NCBI GenBank assembly: GCA_964392615.1
Contig: CAYMRB010000390.1
Coordinates: 1-9,763, forward strand
Direction: 5' to 3'
DNA from: CAYMRB01 sp964392615
Lineage (GTDB): Bacteria; Planctomycetota; UBA8108
Length of the DNA stretch: 9,763 bases
Shown: positions 5,472-9,763 of the stretch, piece after piece
Numbering within the stretch: the stretch's first letter is position 1
Layout of the letters: every line of letters begins with the position of its first letter
Position numbers and translations under genes: made by a program
The notes under the pieces: generated by a model
Told to the model about the DNA's origin: nothing
What the model saw: the letters and a program-made list of their open reading frames with translations, nothing else
Databases searched by the model: none

Positions 5472-7976
5472 GTGAGCGAGCCATCTTCAGGTAGAGCCGA
5501 GGTTCGACTCGCCGCACTTCTCGAGCACATGACCGATCTGGTCATTTACGAGACAGGCGGCGATCGGGACTTCATCACCCCGAACGTCAGAAACCTGACG
5601 GGGTATTCGCCCGATCAGCTCCGGAAGGATCCGCAGCTCTTCTGGGACAATATCCACCCCGACGACCTCCCGCTCATCCGGACGACGACGAACGCCTGGC
5701 ACCTCGCCGAGGGGCCGGAGCCGCTGACGCTGCAATTCCGGCTGCGGTGCGCGGACGGCAAGTACAAGTGGATCGAGGACCGCGAGGTCATGATCCACCC
5801 GGCGAGCGGTCCGCGCTACCTGGTCGGCGTCATGGTCGACATCTCCGAGCCCAAGCGGTCCGAGCTCCGCGCCAAGCGACAAGCGGAGCTGCAGGCGTTG
5901 TCGAGGCGCGCCGTGATCGCGTTTGCGGAGGAGCCCGACCTGTCGGCCGCGATTGACGCGATGCTCGCCGAATCGGGGCAGTTTCTCGGCGTCTCGCGCG
6001 CCTGGCTGTGTCGATTCCGCGGCAACGGACGTTGGGCCTACGGCACGCACGAGTGGTGCGCGCCGGGCCAGCCGACACTGAAGGATCGTCAGCAGCGCAT
6101 ACCCGGCGACGAGTTCCGCGACTGGATCGATCTCTTCGCGGCGAGCGGGCAGATCGTGTGGAACGACCTCGACCACGACCCGCCCCCGGTGCGCCAGCCG
6201 AGCTATCTCGCGCCGGCAGGCGTCCGTGCGCTTCTCGTGCTGCCGGTGTTCATCAACGACGCGTCGGAGATGTTCGTCGCGTACGAAGACACTGCCGGCC
6301 CGCGCGAATGGGCCGCGACGGACACGCCGCTCCTGCAGACCGTTGTTGAGAGCCTCGGCCGCACGATCGAGCGGCTCATTGCGGAGCGCGAACGCCACGC
6401 GACCGCGCAGCGACTCGAGGAGGCTCTCGAACGCGCCGAATCCGTCAGCTCGCTGAAGAGCCAGTTTCTCCGCAGCATCAGTCACGAGCTGCGCACTCCG
6501 GTCACCGCGATTCTCGGCTACGCCGATCTGATCGGCGGCGGTCGCAGTCGCTCGCGAGAGGAAACCGCCGAGTTTGCCGCGAGCATTCGACGCAACGGCG
6601 ACTTCCTTCTCGCATTGGTTGATGACTTGCTCGACCTTTCGAAGATCGAGGCCGGCCAGCTGCGGCTCGTTCAGAGCGACTGCACGCTGTTCGAGCTCAT
6701 CGACGCGGTAGCCGCACTCGCGCGAACCCACGCCGAGGAGAGAAGACTCGACCTCCGCGTGCGCTACGACGGCCAGGTGCCGGTCCAGTTCCGCAGCGAC
6801 CCGATGCGCGTGCGGCAGATCCTGCTCAACCTGTTGGGCAACGCGATCAAGTACACCGAGAAGGGGCGCGTCGAGCTCGTCGTCTCGCTCGACACGGTGT
6901 GCGAGCCCGGCCAGGCCGTCCTCGTGTTCACCGTGCACGACACGGGGATCGGCGTCCCCGCGGACAAGTTGGAAGAGATCTTCGAACCGTTTCGCCAACT
7001 CGACGCGGGCGGCGCGGCGACTCCCGGCGGCACGGGGCTCGGGCTCGATATCTCCCGTCGCCTCGCACGGCTCCTGGGCGGCGAGATCCTCGTCGAGTCG
7101 ACCATCGGTGTCGGCAGCTCGTTCTCGCTGTCGCTCGGCATCGGGCCGCTGGCGGACGTCGAGCTGATCGACCCGCCGAGCGCCGTCAGCGACGCGCGGG
7201 CCGCGGTGCAAGACTCGCCGGCGTTGCCGCGCCTCGACGACGTGCGCGTGCTGCTCGTCGAGGACGGGCTGGACAACCAGCGCGTATTGCGCCTGATCCT
7301 CGAGGAGGAGGGCGCGACCGTGGCCATCGCAGTCAACGGACGCGAAGGCGTCGACGCGGCCATCGAAGCCGAACGCTCCGGTCAACCGTTCGACGCCATC
7401 CTCATGGACATGCAGATGCCCGTCCTCGACGGATACGGCGCCACCGAAGAGCTGCGCCGACGGGGTGTGAAGACGCCCGTGATCGCGTTGACCGCGCACG
7501 CCATGTACTCGGACCGCGATCGCTGCATGGCCGCCGGCTGCAGCGCATACGTTCGCAAGCCGATCGAGCCGCGGCGGCTGTTCCAAACGCTGGCGGCGCA
7601 ATTGCCGCAGCGCGGCGGCGCGGCAATGAGCGCCGAGGGGAAGGCGCCTGTGACGCATAGCGCGGCGAGCCCGGTCGCTCTGACGGACCGCCCGTCGTTC
7701 GCGCCGCTGGTGCAGAGCTATGCGCGCGGGCTCGCCGACAAGGCTCGCGCCATGCGGGCGGCGCTGGCCGACGGACGGTCGGAGGATCTCCTGACGCACG
7801 TCCACCGGTTGCGGGGCACGGCCGCGAGCTACGGCTTTCCCCAGCTCACCGAGCGGGCGGCTGAGTGCGAGAGCGCGCTGCGCGCCGGTGACGACGGAAG
7901 CGACCGCCTGCGACGGCAGGTGGTCGATCTGGCGGCGCAACTCGAGGTGATCGCGGCGGAGGCGGAGGCGGAGTAG
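5472..7976 (+). CDS. Soluble hybrid sensor histidine kinase, PAS-GAF-HisKA-HATPase-REC-Hpt
   Basis: An 834-residue signalling protein containing a whole His-Asp-His phosphorelay. PAS plus PAC: about 10-128 (NLTGYSPDQL, IHPDDLPLI, DGKYKWIED). GAF: about 140-300. A coiled-coil-like helix at 300-330 joins the HisKA dimerisation domain, with phospho-acceptor His338 in SHELRTP. HATPase: N box Asn457 in NAIKYT, G1 DTGIG at 490-494, G2 GGTGLGL at 519-525. REC: 592-712, with acidic pair Glu597/Asp598, phospho-acceptor Asp646 in LMDMQMP, Thr674 and Lys696. Hpt: about 740-834, His778 in HRLRG (the family motif is usually HxLKG; here Arg replaces Lys). All catalytic residues are present, so it should be active. 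There is no signal peptide or membrane segment, so it should sense a cytoplasmic cue such as a ligand, redox state or light through PAS or GAF. No cofactor-binding Cys or His can be assigned with confidence. No response regulator lies beside it, so the final acceptor is encoded elsewhere. Confidence 0.95.
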   Translation: MSEPSSGRAEVRLAALLEHMTDLVIYETGGDRDFITPNVRNLTGYSPDQLRKDPQLFWDNIHPDDLPLIRTTTNAWHLAEGPEPLTLQFRLRCADGKYKWIEDREVMIHPASGPRYLVGVMVDISEPKRSELRAKRQAELQALSRRAVIAFAEEPDLSAAIDAMLAESGQFLGVSRAWLCRFRGNGRWAYGTHEWCAPGQPTLKDRQQRIPGDEFRDWIDLFAASGQIVWNDLDHDPPPVRQPSYLAPAGVRALLVLPVFINDASEMFVAYEDTAGPREWAATDTPLLQTVVESLGRTIERLIAERERHATAQRLEEALERAESVSSLKSQFLRSISHELRTPVTAILGYADLIGGGRSRSREETAEFAASIRRNGDFLLALVDDLLDLSKIEAGQLRLVQSDCTLFELIDAVAALARTHAEERRLDLRVRYDGQVPVQFRSDPMRVRQILLNLLGNAIKYTEKGRVELVVSLDTVCEPGQAVLVFTVHDTGIGVPADKLEEIFEPFRQLDAGGAATPGGTGLGLDISRRLARLLGGEILVESTIGVGSSFSLSLGIGPLADVELIDPPSAVSDARAAVQDSPALPRLDDVRVLLVEDGLDNQRVLRLILEEEGATVAIAVNGREGVDAAIEAERSGQPFDAILMDMQMPVLDGYGATEELRRRGVKTPVIALTAHAMYSDRDRCMAAGCSAYVRKPIEPRRLFQTLAAQLPQRGGAAMSAEGKAPVTHSAASPVALTDRPSFAPLVQSYARGLADKARAMRAALADGRSEDLLTHVHRLRGTAASYGFPQLTERAAECESALRAGDDGSDRLRRQVVDLAAQLEVIAAEAEAE

Positions 7977-8000
7977 CTGGCCAAAACGCGCTCGGTGCGC

Positions 8001-8029
8001 TTGTCTATCCGCTTCTCCTGAGGTAGAAC
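8001..8029 (+). promoter_or_regulatory. Candidate promoter TTGTCT-17-TAGAAC before the His-rich gene
   Basis: TTGTCT (8001-8006) and TAGAAC (8024-8029) are separated by exactly 17 bases, each matching four of six consensus positions. Initiation would fall at about 8036, on or next to the ATG, which would make the transcript leaderless. The alternative reading is that GAGGT (8020-8024), 11 bases before the ATG, is a ribosome binding site and the gene is transcribed from further upstream, perhaps with the kinase, whose stop is 59 bases away. A weak GCGC/GCGC hairpin (7988-8000) lies between them. Confidence 0.35.
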
Positions 8030-8035
8030 GACCCC

Positions 8036-8422
8036 ATGAGCCCGATCCGTGGGTGCCACCATCCGTTCGCGCTTCTTCTCGCGCTCGCCCTCGTCGCGCG
8101 CGTGCTGGTGCCATTCGCGCACTGTGCGCACGCGGAGGAGGTCCATGAGCACGGGGAGGCCCATGAGCACCAGGAGGCCCACGCCCACGTCCTCAGCGGG
8201 GGCGGCGTGTCGGGGGAACACGACGCTCACGATTCCCACTGCCTCCTGTGCAAGACGGCTCGGGAGTCGCTGCGCGCCAACGGCCCCGCCCCCTGCGCCG
8301 GGTGGACTCCGGTCGTCTCGACCGCGTCCCCCGCCCCCTCTCTCTCGACGCCCGTCGCGGCGTCCATCGACCTGAGCTCTCGCGCTCCTCGCGCGCCACC
8401 GGTTCACCAGGATCTCTTCTGA
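8036..8422 (+). CDS. Small exported His-rich protein with CxxC motif, DUF2946-like
   Basis: A 128-residue protein of unknown function. Residues 1-33 look like a signal peptide: Arg5, a hydrophobic core FALLLALALVARVLV, and likely cleavage after AHA. The mature N terminus is crowded with His: 37, 39, 43, 45, 49 and 51 in three HEH/HAH-type repeats, then His62, 65 and 68 leading into CLLC (69-72). This cluster could bind Zn, Cu, Ni or Co in the periplasm. The rest is Pro/Ala/Ser-rich and low complexity, ending SRAPRAPPVHQDLF. Exported small size, CxxC and a late RAPP recall the poorly characterised DUF2946 proteins; this is resemblance from memory, not a search result. It precedes an outer-membrane barrel gene by 138 bases in the same direction, suggesting a metal-related unit. 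Codon-level repetition and a signal peptide support a real gene despite high GC. Confidence 0.7.
   Translation: MSPIRGCHHPFALLLALALVARVLVPFAHCAHAEEVHEHGEAHEHQEAHAHVLSGGGVSGEHDAHDSHCLLCKTARESLRANGPAPCAGWTPVVSTASPAPSLSTPVAASIDLSSRAPRAPPVHQDLF
8138..8191 (+). repeat. Three 18-bp tandem repeats encoding the His cluster
   Basis: Three imperfect 18-base units (8138-8155, 8156-8173, 8174-8191), each beginning GAGGYCCAYG, encode EVHEHG, EAHEHQ and EAHAHV. The close DNA identity of the first two suggests recent duplication by slippage, so the number of His units may vary between strains. Confidence 0.75.
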
Positions 8423-8428
8423 TCCGCA

Positions 8429-8452
8429 GAGGCGGCGTCTTCGTGCCGTCTC
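8429..8452 (+). terminator. 9-bp stem-loop 6 bases after the His-rich gene
   Basis: 8429-8437 pairs with 8444-8452 in a 9-bp stem with two G-U pairs and a TCTTCG loop. No T-run follows. Placed directly behind the stop codon, it may be a terminator, an attenuator that lowers expression of the downstream barrel gene, or an mRNA 3' stabiliser. The rest of 8423-8560 shows no clear promoter or operator. Confidence 0.4.
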
Positions 8453-8549
8453 GTAGCTGAATCCGATGTCGACGACGCCGAGCGCTTCCGCAGTCGGAGC
8501 ATGCCCTGCTGGGGCCACGGCGCGCGTCGGCTCGTAACCGCGAACGATT

Positions 8550-8553
8550 GGAG
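8550..8553 (+). promoter_or_regulatory. Ribosome binding site for the GTG start at 8561
   Basis: GGAG lies 7 bases before GTG 8561. Competing in-frame starts fit less well. ATG 8501 has a GGAG only one base away and would give a 65-residue stretch before the mature protein. ATG 8630 has no ribosome binding site and would remove all positive charge ahead of the hydrophobic core. Confidence 0.55.
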
Positions 8554-8560
8554 CATCATC

Positions 8561-9763
8561 GTGCACGAACCGAAATCGACCGGGGACGGGCCAAGCCGTG
8601 CGGCTGGGCCGTCTCCTCGCAATCGCGTGATGGCGACGGTTCTTCCCAGCCTCGTCATCGTGTTGCTGACAGCGCCGCGCGCGTCGGCGCAAGATTCTGA
8701 AGACCCTCCCGCGAAGCCCTCGGCACTGAACCAGGCCCTGAGCTCGCTGGATGAGTCAGCGCAGGGAACGCCGCTCGACCGCGCGCTCGCCGATGTCGGC
8801 ATGCCGGACGGCGCGGGCGATATCGCGTCCCATCGCGTCGGCGACGCGAACCTGCGGCTGATCGATATCTCGCTCGATCTGCTGTTCGCCGTCGGCGGAT
8901 CCTCCGAGCGCGACGAGCCGCTGCAGGCGCTTCAGGGTGGCGGCCACGACCCTCGCAAGCGCGGATTCACGCTGCAGAACCTCGAGCTGTCCCTGCAGGG
9001 CGCCGTCGACCCGTACTTCCGCGCGGACGCGCACATCGTGTGGTTCATCGAGCCACTCGAGGGCGAGTCGATCGTCGAGCTCGAAGAGGCGTTCCTGACC
9101 AGCCAGGAGCTGCCGTTCGGTCTCGAGGAGTTCGGCTTCGAGATCGAGGCCGGGCAGATAATGACCGAGTTCGGCCGCAAGAACCCGCGCCATCCCCACG
9201 CGTGGGACTGGCTCGATCAGCCGGTCGTCCTGAGCCGCATGTTCGGCCCCGACGGCATGCGCGGGCTCGGCGTACGCGTCGGCTGGCTGACGCCGCTACC
9301 GTGGTTCTCGCAGGTACACGTCGGCGTGCAGAACGCGAACGGCGAGACGATGGCGAGCTTCCTGGCGAACGACGAATTCTTCGACGAGCGCGCGATCGGC
9401 GGCACGGACTTCGAGGATCGCGACGTACGCAGCGTCACGGACTTCGCTTGGCTCGCGCGCTGGGAAAACGCCTGGGACCTGTGTGAAGAGACGACCGTCA
9501 TCGCGGGCATCTCCGGGCTCGCGGGCCCGAACGCGACCGGCTCCGATGCGTGCACGTTGATCGGAGGGGCGGACCTCTTCGTGCGGTGGCGTCCGGTGCA
9601 GAGCGACAACGGTTGGCCGTTCGTTAGCTGGCAGACCGAGCTCATCGGGCGCGAGTACGAGGTCGACGATCGCGCCGCAGCACTTGCCGGTGAAACGCTC
9701 GGCGATTGGGGGCTCTACACGGAGGTCCTGTGGGGCTTTGTGCGCGATTGGGCCGTCGGCGTG
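8561..9763 (+). CDS. Outer-membrane beta-barrel protein, possible metal-related channel or receptor; 3' end outside window
   Basis: 401 codons are visible with no stop. Residues 1-43 are a signal peptide with a rather long Arg-containing n-region, core VLPSLVIVLL and cleavage ASA/QD. Residues 44-100 form a polar, helix-prone lead-in. From about 100, alternating hydrophobic and polar residues rich in Trp, Phe and Tyr indicate transmembrane beta strands: LRLIDISLDLLFAVG, FTLQNLELSLQGAVDPYF, FEIEAGQIMTEFG. Key motif: NPRHPHAWDW with His211 and His213. The order FxLxxxELSL-x-VDPYF, then EEAFL, then FGRxNxxHPHxWD matches, from memory, a family of outer-membrane proteins often annotated loosely as TonB-dependent receptor or hypothetical. 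I see no TonB box or plug domain, so porin-like function is equally possible. The preceding His-rich exported protein makes a metal substrate plausible, but this is inference. Confidence 0.85.
   Translation, partial: MHEPKSTGDGPSRAAGPSPRNRVMATVLPSLVIVLLTAPRASAQDSEDPPAKPSALNQALSSLDESAQGTPLDRALADVGMPDGAGDIASHRVGDANLRLIDISLDLLFAVGGSSERDEPLQALQGGGHDPRKRGFTLQNLELSLQGAVDPYFRADAHIVWFIEPLEGESIVELEEAFLTSQELPFGLEEFGFEIEAGQIMTEFGRKNPRHPHAWDWLDQPVVLSRMFGPDGMRGLGVRVGWLTPLPWFSQVHVGVQNANGETMASFLANDEFFDERAIGGTDFEDRDVRSVTDFAWLARWENAWDLCEETTVIAGISGLAGPNATGSDACTLIGGADLFVRWRPVQSDNGWPFVSWQTELIGREYEVDDRAAALAGETLGDWGLYTEVLWGFVRDWAVGV

Noticed and set aside
5487..8114. Very long open frame (875 codons) on the minus strand opposite the hybrid kinase
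   Set aside because: The plus strand there encodes a complete multidomain kinase with every catalytic motif. The antisense translation is Arg/Ala/His-rich with no recognisable domain, as expected for the complement of GC-rich coding DNA.
8423..8560. Cobalamin or other riboswitch upstream of the outer-membrane barrel gene
   Set aside because: I looked for the cobalamin-box and core motifs and found none; only one simple hairpin is present in 138 bases.
8501..8563. ATG 8501 as start of the barrel protein, or as a small upstream peptide
   Set aside because: It is in frame with the barrel gene, so it is not a separate peptide. Its GGAG is only one base away, and the resulting n-region would be far too long for a signal peptide.

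Overview
This GC-rich window (roughly two thirds G+C by eye) reads as bacterial chromosome, most likely from the Planctomycetota. The lineage call rests mainly on the long secreted protein in the first half. It carries many FG-GAP/VCBS calcium motifs, Cys-containing DCNxNGxPDxC repeats, and a C-terminal dockerin-like pair whose halves both end in FLFLGG. From memory, that combination is typical of uncultured and recently cultured planctomycetes. This is inference; no marker gene is present to prove it.

Layout: (1) 1-857, the 3' part of a tryptophanase (+). (2) 858-973, a short intergenic stretch with a strong stem-loop and a plausible promoter. (3) 974-4681, a 1235-residue secreted FG-GAP/dockerin protein (+). 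(4) 4694-5368, a class II aldolase/adducin-family protein on the minus strand, convergent with the gene before it and with an atypical active site. (5) 5369-5471, a divergent intergenic region with an extended -10 promoter for the next gene. (6) 5472-7976, a soluble hybrid sensor kinase PAS-GAF-HisKA-HATPase-REC-Hpt (+). (7) 8036-8422, a small exported His-rich protein with a CxxC motif (+). (8) 8561 to the window end, an outer-membrane beta-barrel protein with a signal peptide, cut by the window edge (+).

The genes look like several independent transcription units rather than one pathway. The pair at the right end (His-rich exported protein plus outer-membrane barrel) is the most coherent unit and may handle a metal ion. 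The kinase carries a complete internal phosphorelay but no DNA-binding output and no adjacent response regulator, so its target lies elsewhere. I found no tRNA, rRNA, CRISPR array, insertion sequence or integrase. No stretch over 300 bases lacks a gene. I did not find a clearly new multi-gene system. The best leads are the 7+14 repeat architecture of the secreted protein, its C-terminal tail, the altered aldolase active site, and the His-rich/barrel pair.
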